From an uncultured Bacteroidales bacterium (GTDB lineage Bacteria > Bacteroidota > Bacteroidia > Bacteroidales > UBA11471), in assembly GCA_947593515.1 (NCBI GenBank), contig CANQDQ010000009.1, forward strand, positions 1-64,000: a stretch of DNA of 64,000 nucleotides. Direction: 5' to 3'. This document shows, one piece after another, positions 1 through 9,796 of the stretch; position 1 is the stretch's first letter; each line of letters begins with the position of its first letter. The notes under the pieces were generated by a model. The model did no database searches and was not told where the DNA came from. It saw nothing but the letters and a program-made list of their open reading frames with translations. A program made the position numbers and the translations under genes.

Positions 1-180
1 CTCGGCGTGGCACTCTTTCATTGGCGCTGGTTTTTCTCCACCTCCGGCGGACGCGCCATGCAGCGCGCATTCGGACGACGGGGCGTCCGCATCTTTTACT
101 TCCTGCTCGGCTGCTTTATTTTGTATATGGCATACCTCGTGTGCCGCGACTACCGCCTGCTCGCCTTCTTGGCGGATTGA
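1..180 (+). CDS. C-terminal fragment of a small membrane protein, possibly Imm17-like
   Basis: The frame is open from the window edge and ends at TGA 178-180, leaving 59 residues. It has an aromatic FHWRWFF segment, a basic stretch (RAFGRRGVR), then a hydrophobic helix (IFYFLLGCFILYMAYLV) and a short hydrophilic tail. The order aromatic motif, GRRGxRIFY, membrane helix resembles the Immunity-17 family of small two-helix proteins found in Bacteroidales polymorphic toxin loci; this is from memory of the family pattern, not a search. The N-terminus and any toxin partner lie outside the window. It could equally be an unrelated small inner-membrane protein. Confidence 0.5.
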   Translation, partial: LGVALFHWRWFFSTSGGRAMQRAFGRRGVRIFYFLLGCFILYMAYLVCRDYRLLAFLAD

Positions 181-245
181 AATAATACCGTCCCGATTTT
201 TTAGAATCTTTTGGCGAATAAAACCAAAAATTTTTAGCGGAAAGT

Positions 246-276
246 TTTGTAAATTCGTTTTCTGAGATTATTTTTG
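246..276 (+). promoter_or_regulatory. Bacteroidota-type promoter of the BspA-like gene
   Basis: TTTG at 246-249 and TATTTTTG at 269-276 match the Bacteroidota -33 (TTTG) and -7 (TAnnTTTG) elements with a 19-base spacer. The start codon follows 32 bases after the -7 box, in an A-rich leader without a clear Shine-Dalgarno site. Confidence 0.75.
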
Positions 277-308
277 CAGGAAAAATAAAATAACCAAAAA
301 AATAGATT

Positions 309-2024
309 ATGAAAAAGAATTTATTGTTTTTAATCGCATCTGCGCTATTGTGGGGCGGGACGGCAACGGTGCAAGCCGAAGTTTACTCCGGCAATTGCGG
401 TGCCGAAGGCGATAATCTTACTTGGACGCTCGATACCGAAACCGGCGTCCTCAAAATTTCCGGTACGGGTTCTATTTGTACCGCACCATGGAATGAATCT
501 TCCATTACGTCGGTAACAATAGGCGACGGCGTTACATCTATCGGCGACGGGGCTTTTTTAGGTTGCACAGGTTTGAAAGAGATAACGATCCCCGAAAGTG
601 TTACCACTATCGGTGCCTATGCTTTTAACCTTTGCACGAGCTTGACGGAGGTAACAATCCCCGAGAACGTTCAGACTATCGGCAACATGGCTTTTTACGA
701 GTGCACGGACTTGACATCGGTAACGATAGGCAAAAGTGTTATCTCTATCGGCTACGGGGCTTTTTGCGAGTGCAGCAGTTTGACATCGGTAACGATACCC
801 GAGAACGTTCAGACTATCGGCAATGATGCTTTTGCGTATTGTACGAACTTGTCAGAATTTAAAGGAAAATTTGCTTCATCAGATAATCGGTATCTTGTCA
901 TAAACGATACGCTCTGCGCCTTTGCTCCGAGAGGACTGAACGAATACACCATACCTTATGGCGTTACGACTATCGACTACGGAGCTTTTTCCGGTTGCGA
1001 TGCTTTGACGTCGGTAACGATACCTAATAGCGTTACGACTATCGGCGACTATGCTTTTCAGAATTGCGATGCTTTGATGTCGGTAACGATACCTAATAGC
1101 GTTACGACTATCGGCGACTATATTTTTCGGAATTGCGAGGCTTTGACATCGGTAACGATATCCAATAGCGTTACCGATATTGGCAGGGAGACTTTTTCCG
1201 GTTGCAACAGTTTGACATCGGTAACGATAGGCAAAAGTGTTACCTCTATCGGCTACGGGGCTTTTTCCGAGTGCAGCAGTTTGACATCGGTAACGATACC
1301 CGAGAGCGTTCAGACTATCGGCATCGACGCTTTTTCCGGTTGCACAGGTTTGAAAGAGATAACGATCCCCGAAAGTGTTACCACTGTCGGTGCCTATGCT
1401 TTTAACCTTTGCACGAGCTTGACGGAGGTAACAATCCCCGAAAGTGTTACCACTCTCGGTGCCTATGCTTTTGCTGGGTGCTATGCTTTGACATCGGTAA
1501 CGATAGGCGAAAATGTTACCACTATCGACAATGAAACTTTTGCCTATTGCTATGATTTGACGTCGGTAACGATACCCAATAGCGTTACAACTATCGGTAG
1601 CGGGGCTTTTGGGGATTGCCGCAGTTTGACATCGGTAACGATACCCAAAAGTGTTACCACTATCGACGAGGGGGCTTTTGAGAGTTGCTCGGGTTTGACA
1701 TCGGTAACTGCTTATAATCCGACGCCGGTGAATATTAGATATGCTTTCCTGTATGTCGATTGTGAGAATTGTACGCTTTATGTGCCTGCCGAATCGGTAG
1801 AATTGTATAAAGCCGCCGAAGGGTGGAAAGAGTTCGGAGAGATACTACCGATAGACGAATCTTCCGCCATTACGGAAACACAACAAGACAAAGCCGACGA
1901 ACACGTAACGGTATATAACCTGCAAGGCGTGTTGGTACTCGAAACCGATGATGCCGCCGACCTTAAAACGTTACAGAACGGCGCCTACATCGTGAACGGC
2001 AAAAAGATGATAATCGCCCGATAA
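309..2024 (+). CDS. BspA-like leucine-rich repeat surface protein
   Basis: This 571-residue protein has an N-terminal signal peptide (about residues 1-23, cleavage near VQA-EV). Most of the chain is tandem 23-residue TpLRR/LRR_5 repeats of the type SLTSVTIPxSVTTIGxxAFxxC, interrupted near residues 185-215 by a non-repeat segment (KGKFASSDNRYLVINDT). After the repeats, about residues 480-520 carry the usual 'LYVPAESVELYKAAEGWKEF' type closing segment, and the last 40 residues (VYNLQGVLVLE...NGAYIVNGKKMIIAR) resemble Bacteroidales secretion/sorting tails of the T9SS type A kind. Family members are surface or secreted adhesins binding host or bacterial partners; the ligand here is unknown. It has its own promoter and a strong terminator, so it is probably monocistronic. 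Confidence 0.85.
   Translation: MKKNLLFLIASALLWGGTATVQAEVYSGNCGAEGDNLTWTLDTETGVLKISGTGSICTAPWNESSITSVTIGDGVTSIGDGAFLGCTGLKEITIPESVTTIGAYAFNLCTSLTEVTIPENVQTIGNMAFYECTDLTSVTIGKSVISIGYGAFCECSSLTSVTIPENVQTIGNDAFAYCTNLSEFKGKFASSDNRYLVINDTLCAFAPRGLNEYTIPYGVTTIDYGAFSGCDALTSVTIPNSVTTIGDYAFQNCDALMSVTIPNSVTTIGDYIFRNCEALTSVTISNSVTDIGRETFSGCNSLTSVTIGKSVTSIGYGAFSECSSLTSVTIPESVQTIGIDAFSGCTGLKEITIPESVTTVGAYAFNLCTSLTEVTIPESVTTLGAYAFAGCYALTSVTIGENVTTIDNETFAYCYDLTSVTIPNSVTTIGSGAFGDCRSLTSVTIPKSVTTIDEGAFESCSGLTSVTAYNPTPVNIRYAFLYVDCENCTLYVPAESVELYKAAEGWKEFGEILPIDESSAITETQQDKADEHVTVYNLQGVLVLETDDAADLKTLQNGAYIVNGKKMIIAR
561..1443 (+). repeat. Near-identical internal DNA repeats in the LRR gene
   Basis: Bases 561-666 recur at 1338-1443 (offset 777, a multiple of 3) with a single internal mismatch (actatc versus actgtc) until the last few bases. 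A second block beginning TTGACATCGG at 711 recurs at 1212 (offset 501, in frame) with few changes. Conservation at the DNA level, including synonymous positions, points to recent segmental duplication or gene conversion between LRR units. Confidence 0.8.
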
Positions 2025-2090
2025 CACGAATATTACAACAAAAGAGCATAGAATAAAAAGAGAATTTCCTGAATAGATGATCTTTGACAC

Positions 2091-2126
2091 GCCGCCCTGC
2101 CATGTGAATGGCAGGGCGGCATTTTT
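2091..2126 (+). terminator. Intrinsic terminator of the BspA-like gene
   Basis: A perfect 13-bp inverted repeat (2091-2103 with 2108-2120, rich in GC, 4-base loop) is followed by ATTTTTAT. It lies 67 bases after the BspA-like stop codon. Confidence 0.9.
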
Positions 2127-2206
2127 ATCGTCCATCGCCGTTTCGCAACAAAACTTTTCGGGGCTGCCCTATCCCGCATCACCCAAGAGAAAAAGGCGGC
2201 TTCGCC

Positions 2207-2294
2207 AAAAAGTCGCTTGAAAAAGTTTACATTTTTTCAAAAAGTCGCTCGAAAAAATTATCGCTTATGCGAAAAAGTCGTTTGAAAAAGTTTA
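2207..2294 (+). repeat. Three imperfect direct repeats upstream of the ATPase gene
   Basis: Copies at 2207-2229, 2239-2260 and 2272-2294 share the pattern AAAAAGTCG(C/T)T(T/C)GAAAAA(G/A)TTA. The third copy runs into the -7 box of the downstream gene. Function unknown; they may be relics of a repeated element or protein-binding sites. Confidence 0.65.
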
Positions 2295-2300
2295 TCTTTG
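2293..2300 (+). promoter_or_regulatory. -7 promoter element of the ATPase gene
   Basis: TATCTTTG fits TAnnTTTG and lies 27 bases before the ATG at 2328. No clear TTTG is seen at the expected -33 distance, so this is a partial match. Confidence 0.5.
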
Positions 2301-2327
2301 TGCCGGACATCAATAAATATCCAATAT

Positions 2328-3647
2328 ATGCTGAAAAGAAAAATCGCCCAAATACTCGACGCGTGGAAGAAAGACGCAAATCATAATCCGCTAATTATCA
2401 AAGGCTGCCGACAATGCGGAAAAACATATTCCGTATTGGAATTTGCCCGCAGCCATTACAAAAATGTCGTCTATATCAATTTTTTCGAGAATCCTTCTTA
2501 TTCCGACATATTCAACAATTCCTTGATCGTAGACGATTTGGTCATGTATATGTCTGCCGTTTTAGGCTCAAAAGCCAAATTTGAAAAAGGAAACACGTGC
2601 ATCGTTTTGGACGAGATACAGGAATGTCCCCCTGCACGGGCAGCCTTGAAATTCTTTAAGACCGACGGAAGATACGATGTCATTTGCACCGGCTCTTTAT
2701 TGGGAATACGGGGTTACAAAGAAAATGTCGTTTCCGTGCCTGTCGGTTATGAAACGGAAATAACCATGTATCCGTTGGATTTCGAGGAATTTCTTTGGGC
2801 TAACGATATAGACGACACCGTCGTAGATTATCTCAAAAACAGTCTGGCGTCGGCTCAACCGGTTGCCGACGCCGTGCACAAACGAATGAGGGAATTGCTG
2901 CTCAAATACGTTGTCGTGGGAGGTATGCCTGCTGCCGTGAACGCATTTATCCAAACCCGACAAATGGATACCGTTCTGCAAATACAACGGGACATTGTGA
3001 ACGGTTATCGCGATGATATGATCAAATACGCAGCGAAAGAAGATAAATCGAGGATTCGCGAATGTTTCGACTCCATACCGAAACAATTAAGCAAAGAGAA
3101 CAAGAAATTTCAATATTCGGATATACGGAAAAACGGAACTGCCGGCAAATTCATCGGAAGCCTGCAATGGATAGAAGATGCCGGCATCATCAATCGATGC
3201 TATAATCTAACCATCACGGAACTGCCTTTGGACGGCAACGCCATTTCTGACATTTTCAAAGTATATATGTCGGATATAGGTCTTTTCATAAGTATGCTGG
3301 AAGACGGCACACAAGCCGATGTTTTACAGGGAAAACTGTTGGCTTACAAAGGCGCTATCTATGAAAATTTAGTCGCTGACTTCCTGCATAAAATGAACCG
3401 CAGGCTCTACTATTACCGCAAGGATTCGGGTATAGAAATAGATTTCGTCATTCGCTACAAAGGCGAATGCGTATTGGTGGAATGCAAGGCAACGACGGGA
3501 AATGCAAAAAGCGTCAAAACGATATTGAGCCATTCCGAAAAATATCATGTAAACCGCGCCATAAAATTGGGAGATTACAACATAGGCGAAAACAACAATA
3601 TACTGACATTGCCCCTCTATATGGGTTTCCTCCTGACGGAACGGTAA
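2328..3647 (+). CDS. AAA-type ATPase with DUF4143 C-terminal domain
   Basis: This 439-residue protein begins MLKRKIAQILDAW; an upstream TTG in frame would lie inside the -7 box, so the ATG at 2328 is preferred. The N-terminal half is an AAA_14-type P-loop domain: Walker A is GCRQCGKTYS and Walker B is CIVLDEIQECP. Then comes GSLLGIRGY, a sensor-like segment typical of the family. The C-terminal DUF4143 domain ends with YRKDSGIEIDFVI and CVLVECKA, residues like those of a restriction-endonuclease-like fold. These ATPases are common accessory genes in Bacteroidales; their cellular role is not established. The region is visibly AT-richer than the genes after 3.65 kb, which fits acquisition. It is convergent with the nuclease gene and leaves no room for a terminator. 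Confidence 0.85.
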   Translation: MLKRKIAQILDAWKKDANHNPLIIKGCRQCGKTYSVLEFARSHYKNVVYINFFENPSYSDIFNNSLIVDDLVMYMSAVLGSKAKFEKGNTCIVLDEIQECPPARAALKFFKTDGRYDVICTGSLLGIRGYKENVVSVPVGYETEITMYPLDFEEFLWANDIDDTVVDYLKNSLASAQPVADAVHKRMRELLLKYVVVGGMPAAVNAFIQTRQMDTVLQIQRDIVNGYRDDMIKYAAKEDKSRIRECFDSIPKQLSKENKKFQYSDIRKNGTAGKFIGSLQWIEDAGIINRCYNLTITELPLDGNAISDIFKVYMSDIGLFISMLEDGTQADVLQGKLLAYKGAIYENLVADFLHKMNRRLYYYRKDSGIEIDFVIRYKGECVLVECKATTGNAKSVKTILSHSEKYHVNRAIKLGDYNIGENNNILTLPLYMGFLLTER

Positions 3648-3653
3648 ATTGTA

Positions 3654-6563
3654 TCAGCGGGCGGATTGGAGGCAGACGGAGGCGAAGGGACAGTATCGGC
3701 AGATGCCGTCGTCGGAAAGGTTCGCCGTCTGCCGGAAAGGCACGGCGGGGTCAAAAATTTCCTGTACGCAGCGGTTGAAGCGGGCACGGAAATCGGCATC
3801 GAGCGAGGCGTAATCGTCGAGCACGGAACCGCCCATTTTTATTTCCGGCGCAAAATCCTTGTAGAGTTTCTGCACCTGATAAATGGCGGGGGCGATGCGC
3901 TCGGCGGGGCGGTCTTCGTCGTACACCATCATGGCATACATGAGCACCTGCATAATGGCTTTCGGGCGTTTGTCGAGCGTGCTGTCGAAAAGGTCATCGA
4001 CCGATTTGAAAGCCGTTTCGTCGCTGCCCGTCTTGTAATCGACGATACGCCGCTCGCCGGCACTGCTGTCGATGCGGTCGATAAATCCTTTGAGCTGTAT
4101 GCGGCAGCCGCTGCCGATATCGTGCACGCGCTTGATTTCGCGCTCGGAGCCGACGTAGGTGAAGGGGGTGCGGGCGGCATCGCGTTCGAGGGTCTTTTTC
4201 ACATACTTGCGTATGACCTCCCCCACTAAATAGTTTTGTCCGGAAAGCGAGCGCACGCGGTCGGGCGTCTTGAAATAGTCTTTGGCAAACGATTTTTCGA
4301 TGCAGGCGGTAATGAGCTTGTCGTCTTGGGCAAGGGCTTTCAGGGCATCAGCCTGTACCGTTTGTCCGCACAACCGTTCGTAAAGCTGCTGCATCACACC
4401 GTGATAGATGCTGCCGAACACGCCGGCATCGACGCTCTCCGACACTTCATCGACTTCGCGGAATTGCTCCACGTAACTCAAATAGAATTGCAGGGGACAA
4501 TTGATGTAGGTATTTATGGCGCTGGCAGATAGGTAGCGGTCGCCCCCCTCGCGGTAACGGTCGAGCTGCCGCAGCACGTAGTCGCTCTTTGCCACCGACA
4601 CGGCGCTGTTGCGCTTGGCGGCGATACGGCAGCCGACTGCCTGTTCGTCTATCTTTATGCAGTAGTGGTATTTGAGTTGGTAGACGTAGCGACTCACCTC
4701 GCCCGTCGCCATATCTTCGGTGCGGGTGTCGTAGAGCAGGAAAAGACGTTTGGCGCGGTGTATCAGGCGGTAAAAGTAGTAGGCGTATATGCTGTCCTGA
4801 TGCTCGGCGGTGGAAAGCCCGAAGCCTTTCCGCAAATTGTAAGGAATCAACGACTCGGCGACTTTTTTCACCGGAAACACACCTTCGTTCATGGAGAGAA
4901 TGATGACGTTGTCGAAGTCGAGCGCCCGTGTTTCCAACACACCCATAATCTGCAAGCCCGAGAGCGGCTCGCCCTCAAAGGGTATGGAGATGCCCGCCGT
5001 CAGTTTTTTCAAGAGGCGGAAAAACGTCGCCACATTCATTTCCACACGGTTGGTCGCCATAATATCGTGCAAGCGATTGACAGCCAAATAGTAATGATAT
5101 ATAAATTCTTTTTCGAGCGCGAGGGTGGAGAGCGGCTTCTCCTCCGGCGCCTCGTCGTCATCGGGCAGTGCCGCCTGTTCGTCGTCGAGCTCCTGTTGCA
5201 GCAAAGCGAGAATGCGCAGCAGGTAATCGCAGGCGCCGCCGGCAGATTGCAGCGGGGTGAAGATAACGCGCGACAAAGGCGTTACGCCCAGTTCGCCGGC
5301 GCGGACAAATATTTTGTTGTGGCTGCGAATATCGTCCGCCAGACGATTCACCGCATCGCGACCGGAGAGTTGCAGGTACCGGTTGCTAAGCAGCGCCAAG
5401 ACATTGCGGTGGTAGAACAGCGCGCCCCCGTCGCTCCCCATGCGGATATGTTTCTGCAAATCGGCGAGAATCTCCATAAGCCCCGCCACCGTCGTATTTG
5501 CCAGCGTATATCCCATCGTGATGTTGATAGCGGATATTTCGGGCGGTATGGCGTAGAGCACGGGGAGCAGCAGGTGTTCGTCGGGCAAAACGATTGCCGT
5601 GTTGAGCGCCTCCTGCGGAGAGGGTATGGCGCCGGAGCGCAGGAGTTCGCGCACGATGATTTCGCACTGCTTCGCCTGCCCCACTGCCGACGGTATGCCC
5701 GAAAGATGCACTTCGGGATAATGATATTCCTCCGGCTCCGCAGGCAGGGTGTGTTTCGAGGGAAACGCAATCGCATTCGGTTTCAGAAAATAAGAGGCGC
5801 GGTTGTAATCGTCTTTCAGCGTGGGGGCGGAATCGTCCCAATAAAAATCGGCAACACCTCTGACTTTCAGGGATTTCATCAACATTTCTTCGGCACGGGT
5901 AAGCACGTTCAACCCCACGAAAACGATTTGCCGGTAAGGCAGTTCAATGTCGCCGTCAGAAGAAAAACGTTCCGCCACATCGCGGAATATCATGCCTTCG
6001 TAGCCCACGCCGCGCTGCCGCAGCTCCTCACGGAAACGAAGGTAAAGCGCGTGAAGTATTTCCCACAAGGCGCTGAAACGCTTTTTGTTTTCGCTCTCGA
6101 CCGGCATAAAGTTTTTCCAAAAACGGCGAATGTAGGCAAGCTGCTCTTCGGTGAGCGGCGAACCGAATCGGGCATCTATCTCTTTGATGTCGTGTATGTT
6201 GGTAAAGAGCTGTCGCGCATCTGCCATGTATTTGTCGATGTCGTCGAAATCGTTGAGCAGGGTTTCGCCCAGCGAAACGAAATCGTCGAAACTCTCCTCA
6301 TGGCGGTACAGCTCCATATAGACGCGGTAGAGCGTGAAAAGCAGGTCGATGCGGTCGGCTGGTTGTATCGGCGAAAGACGGGAAAACAGGTCGGTAACCG
6401 TGAGAATCGCCGGCGCGAAAATCGGACGTTCGATGCCGTCGAGAAGGTATTTTTTGAAAAAGATGCCGGCACGACGGTTGGGAAAGACGAAGGCGATATG
6501 CTGAATATCCGCTCCGTACTCCCGATAAAAAAGTTCTGCTACCTGCGCTAAAAATGGCTTCAT
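3654..6563 (-). CDS. AddB-like PD-(D/E)XK exonuclease family protein
   Basis: About 969 residues starting MKPFLAQVAELFYREYG; a longer reading frame starting at a TTG would overlap a -7-like box at 6585-6592, so ATG 6563 was chosen. The N-terminus (AFVFPNRRAGIFFKKYLL) resembles the inactivated helicase domain of AddB. The C-terminal nuclease domain holds RIVDYKTGSDE (catalytic D and K). Cysteines in NCPLQFYLSYV and the terminal CRYCPFASVC match the AddB-type iron-sulfur staple. By family, it would act with an AddA-like UvrD helicase-nuclease in double-strand break end processing. No such partner lies within this window. It is probably transcribed alone. Confidence 0.85.
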   Translation of the reverse strand: MKPFLAQVAELFYREYGADIQHIAFVFPNRRAGIFFKKYLLDGIERPIFAPAILTVTDLFSRLSPIQPADRIDLLFTLYRVYMELYRHEESFDDFVSLGETLLNDFDDIDKYMADARQLFTNIHDIKEIDARFGSPLTEEQLAYIRRFWKNFMPVESENKKRFSALWEILHALYLRFREELRQRGVGYEGMIFRDVAERFSSDGDIELPYRQIVFVGLNVLTRAEEMLMKSLKVRGVADFYWDDSAPTLKDDYNRASYFLKPNAIAFPSKHTLPAEPEEYHYPEVHLSGIPSAVGQAKQCEIIVRELLRSGAIPSPQEALNTAIVLPDEHLLLPVLYAIPPEISAINITMGYTLANTTVAGLMEILADLQKHIRMGSDGGALFYHRNVLALLSNRYLQLSGRDAVNRLADDIRSHNKIFVRAGELGVTPLSRVIFTPLQSAGGACDYLLRILALLQQELDDEQAALPDDDEAPEEKPLSTLALEKEFIYHYYLAVNRLHDIMATNRVEMNVATFFRLLKKLTAGISIPFEGEPLSGLQIMGVLETRALDFDNVIILSMNEGVFPVKKVAESLIPYNLRKGFGLSTAEHQDSIYAYYFYRLIHRAKRLFLLYDTRTEDMATGEVSRYVYQLKYHYCIKIDEQAVGCRIAAKRNSAVSVAKSDYVLRQLDRYREGGDRYLSASAINTYINCPLQFYLSYVEQFREVDEVSESVDAGVFGSIYHGVMQQLYERLCGQTVQADALKALAQDDKLITACIEKSFAKDYFKTPDRVRSLSGQNYLVGEVIRKYVKKTLERDAARTPFTYVGSEREIKRVHDIGSGCRIQLKGFIDRIDSSAGERRIVDYKTGSDETAFKSVDDLFDSTLDKRPKAIMQVLMYAMMVYDEDRPAERIAPAIYQVQKLYKDFAPEIKMGGSVLDDYASLDADFRARFNRCVQEIFDPAVPFRQTANLSDDGICRYCPFASVCLQSAR

Positions 6564-6658
6564 GCAAGAAAATATTTTCGCATACAAGTTTACGAAAATA
6601 AATGCAATAAACGCACATCTGCGCCCGATTTATTTTTGCCGCAATCTCCGTCGGGTGT

Positions 6659-9600
6659 TCACACGGGCTGTCCGTGCGACTGCCGCCGCTTGCCGAAACG
6701 CTCCTGTATCGACTGCATCAAGTGGTAAAAGTTGGGAATGAACAGCGTACCCAAAAGGGTATTGACCGCCATGCCGAAAACGACGGCGGTGCCCAGCGCC
6801 ACGCGGCTCGAAGCCCCCGCACCGGTGGCAAAGACAAGCGGCATGACACCGAAAATGAATGCCAGCGAAGTCATGAGTATCGGTCGCAAACGCACCCGTC
6901 CGCCCTCGATAGAGGCTTCGGTGATGCTCCTGCCCTGCGCCCGATAGTCGCGGGCAAACTCTACGATGAGTATGGCGTTTTTGGCGGACAAGGCTATCAG
7001 CAACACGATGCCTATCTGGCTGTACACGCTCACGGAAAGCCCCATCAACATGCAGCCCAAAGCGGCGCCCAACAGAGCGAATGGAAGTCCAAGTATGACG
7101 GCAACGGGACTTGTCCAACTCTCGTACTGTGCCGCCAGCACCAGCACCACGACCAGTATCGCCAAAAAGAAAATCAAACCGACCGACGTGCCTGCCTGCG
7201 TTTCCTGATAGGTTTCGCCCGTCCATTCGTATGAAAAATTGTTGCCCAAAAGACGCTCTGCAAGCCGCTCCATCGCCTCGATGCCCTGCTGCGAGCTGTA
7301 CCCTTCGGCGGTCGTCGCCGTAACGGCTGCCGAAGGATACATATTGTAGCGCGAAACCGATGCCAATCCCATTTGTTCCTCGATGGTCGTAAATGCAGAG
7401 AAGGGCACCATGCTGCCCGACGCATTGCGGACGCTCAGCCGCAGAATGTCGCGCACCTGCGCGCGGCTGTCGGCTTTCGCCCCTATCTTCACCTGAAAGA
7501 TGCGACCGAAATCGACGAAGTCATTGACATAGGCAGAACCCAAATAGAGCGAGAGCGTGGAAAATATATCGTTGATTTTCAATCCCTGCATCTTGGCTTT
7601 GTCGCGGTCGATATTCAAAAAGTACTGCGGGGAATTGCCCTGAAACGATGTGTTCGCCGACGCCAGCGCCGGCTCGGAAGCGATACCCTCCACCAAAGCA
7701 TCGACGGCGTTGGCAAGCTCGGTGGTACCCAGATTGCGGTCGTCCTGCAACTCGAACAGCAACCCGCCGCTGACGCCCAACCCCGAAATAGCCGGCGGAT
7801 TTATGGCATACACCACCGCCTCCTCTATCTGCTGCGCGTCCCGATTGAAACGGTCGAGCAGCGCAAAAACACTTTCGCCTTTCGCTTTCCGCTTTTTCCA
7901 ATTTTCGAGCACGACGAAAAGCGTCGCTCCGTTGGAGGCATTTCCGCTCTCCATAATCGAAAATCCGTTGATGGTCGTATAAGATTCGACTTCGGGATAG
8001 GCATTCAGAATCCTGCCTATCGCCGCAGTAACCGCCTCCGTGCGTTGCAGCGAAGCGGCGGGCGGCAACTGCACCGAAACGATGAAATAACCTTGATCTT
8101 CGGCAGGAAGGAACGAGGTGGGTCGGCGCAGGAACAAGATGACGGAAGCGACGGCAAGCACGACAAAAAGCAGCATCGTCCACACAGGACGGCGCAGCAG
8201 GCGCGTTATCACGGCACCGTAGCCCTTCTGCAACTTTTCATACCCTTTGTTGAACCAACGGTAAAGGAAAAAACGCGGCTCCCCTTTCCGCCGCAAAAAG
8301 AGCGCGCAGAGGGCGGGCGTGAACGTGAGGGAGTTGAATCCGCTGAAAAACGTAGCGGTGGCAATCGTCAAAGCGAACTGCTTGTAAAGCTCGCCGGTAA
8401 TACCGCCGATGAACGCCGTCGGAATGAAGACCGCCAGCAGCACCAGCACCACGCCGATGAGCGCGCCGGTGATTTCGTCCATCGCCTGCGACACGGCTTC
8501 TTTCGGCGTATATTTTCCCGTATCGAGCAGACGCGACGCATTCTCGACCACGACGATAGCGTCGTCGACGACAATGGCTATCGCCAACACCAACCCGAAC
8601 AGCGTCAAGGTATTGATAGAGAATCCGAACAGGTGCATGACGGCAAACGTGCAAATCAGCGAAACGGGAATGGTAAGAGCCGGTATCACCACAGCACGGA
8701 AATTCTGCAAGAAAAGAAGTATCACCAGCACCACCAAAAGCGTGGTTTCCAAGAAAGTAATCAAAACCTCCTCGATAGACGCCGACACAAATTCGGTGGT
8801 ATCGAGCACGACGCTGTAATGCACACCCTGCGGCAGATCGGCAGCCAAACGCGCCATTGCCTCGCGCACCTGCTTCGACACGTCCAACGCATTGGAGCCG
8901 GGCAGCTGATAAATAGCAATCGATGCCGCCGGTCGTCCGTTCTGCATGGAGGAAACGTTGTAATCTTCACTGCCCAAATCGATGCGGGCGATGTCGCGCA
9001 ACCGCAAGTAGCTGCCGTCGGGAAAACTCTTTATCACCAAATTGCCGAACTCGTCGGGCGAGGCAAGCCGCCCCTGCGCCGTAAGGGTGTATTGGAAATC
9101 GACCTTTTGCGAAAGCGGCTCGCTGCCCACCGTTCCAGCCGACACTTCGATGTTCTGCGCCTGTATCGCCGCACTGACGTCGGCGGGTGTGATGCCCCGA
9201 ATACGCATCAGTTCGGGGTCGAGCCACACGCGCATACTGTAACTGCCCGTACCGAAAACCGTTACCCCTCCCACTCCGGGCAGACGGGTAAGCGCATCGG
9301 TAAAACGAAGTTGGGCGTAATTGGAGAGATAAAGACCGTCGTAAAGCGACGTATCCGATTCCAGCGCCAACAACAGCACGATGTCGGTCGATTGCTTGCG
9401 GGTGGTTATACCCTGCTCGATGACGGCTTCGGGCAGATTTCCCTGCGCCACATTCACACGATTCTGCACCAAGACGGTAGCCATGTCGATGTCGGTGCCC
9501 ACCTCGAAAGTTACGGTCAGGGTGTAGGCACCCGACGACGAGGAGGTGGAACTCATGTATATCATGCCATCGACACCGTTCACCTGCTCCTCGATGACCG

Positions 9601-9790
9601 AGCCGACCGTGCGCGCCACCGTTTCGGCACTCGCACCCGGGTAGACCGCCGACACCTGCACGGTAGGCGGCGTAATATCGGGAAACTGCGCCACCGGCAG
9701 TACGTCGAGCGATACGATGCCCGCCAATACCATAAGCAGTGCCAGCACGGTGGCGAAAATGGGACGATTGATAAAAAACTTCGACAACAT
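6659..9790 (-). CDS. RND multidrug efflux permease (AcrB/HAE1 family)
   Basis: This 1043-residue inner-membrane protein has the normal AcrB length and the family N-terminus ([25 protein letters not shown]). The proton-relay Asp pair is present in TM4 ([15 protein letters not shown]). Two periplasmic porter regions and the C-terminal TM bundle ([27 protein letters not shown]) are complete. It exports hydrophobic compounds using proton-motive force, with the MFP and TolC-like proteins encoded immediately upstream. The substrate cannot be read from sequence. It is the last gene of the three-gene operon; only 6 bases separate it from the MFP gene. Confidence 0.95.
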   Translation of the reverse strand: MLSKFFINRPIFATVLALLMVLAGIVSLDVLPVAQFPDITPPTVQVSAVYPGASAETVARTVGSVIEEQVNGVDGMIYMSSTSSSSGAYTLTVTFEVGTDIDMATVLVQNRVNVAQGNLPEAVIEQGITTRKQSTDIVLLLALESDTSLYDGLYLSNYAQLRFTDALTRLPGVGGVTVFGTGSYSMRVWLDPELMRIRGITPADVSAAIQAQNIEVSAGTVGSEPLSQKVDFQYTLTAQGRLASPDEFGNLVIKSFPDGSYLRLRDIARIDLGSEDYNVSSMQNGRPAASIAIYQLPGSNALDVSKQVREAMARLAADLPQGVHYSVVLDTTEFVSASIEEVLITFLETTLLVVLVILLFLQNFRAVVIPALTIPVSLICTFAVMHLFGFSINTLTLFGLVLAIAIVVDDAIVVVENASRLLDTGKYTPKEAVSQAMDEITGALIGVVLVLLAVFIPTAFIGGITGELYKQFALTIATATFFSGFNSLTFTPALCALFLRRKGEPRFFLYRWFNKGYEKLQKGYGAVITRLLRRPVWTMLLFVVLAVASVILFLRRPTSFLPAEDQGYFIVSVQLPPAASLQRTEAVTAAIGRILNAYPEVESYTTINGFSIMESGNASNGATLFVVLENWKKRKAKGESVFALLDRFNRDAQQIEEAVVYAINPPAISGLGVSGGLLFELQDDRNLGTTELANAVDALVEGIASEPALASANTSFQGNSPQYFLNIDRDKAKMQGLKINDIFSTLSLYLGSAYVNDFVDFGRIFQVKIGAKADSRAQVRDILRLSVRNASGSMVPFSAFTTIEEQMGLASVSRYNMYPSAAVTATTAEGYSSQQGIEAMERLAERLLGNNFSYEWTGETYQETQAGTSVGLIFFLAILVVVLVLAAQYESWTSPVAVILGLPFALLGAALGCMLMGLSVSVYSQIGIVLLIALSAKNAILIVEFARDYRAQGRSITEASIEGGRVRLRPILMTSLAFIFGVMPLVFATGAGASSRVALGTAVVFGMAVNTLLGTLFIPNFYHLMQSIQERFGKRRQSHGQPV

Positions 9791-9796
9791 GGCGCA

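Noticed and set aside
500-1740. Regular DNA periodicity resembling a CRISPR array
   Set aside because: The 69-base periodicity is in frame and encodes 23-residue LRR units; spacers are not unique and no cas genes are near.
2108-2386. 92-codon frame overlapping the BspA terminator and the start of the ATPase
   Set aside because: It starts inside a terminator hairpin and consists largely of Lys/Arg/Ser codons from the repeats.
4665-6551. 628-codon open frame opposite the AddB-like gene
   Set aside because: Antisense shadow; the minus-strand frame has the nuclease and iron-sulfur motifs.
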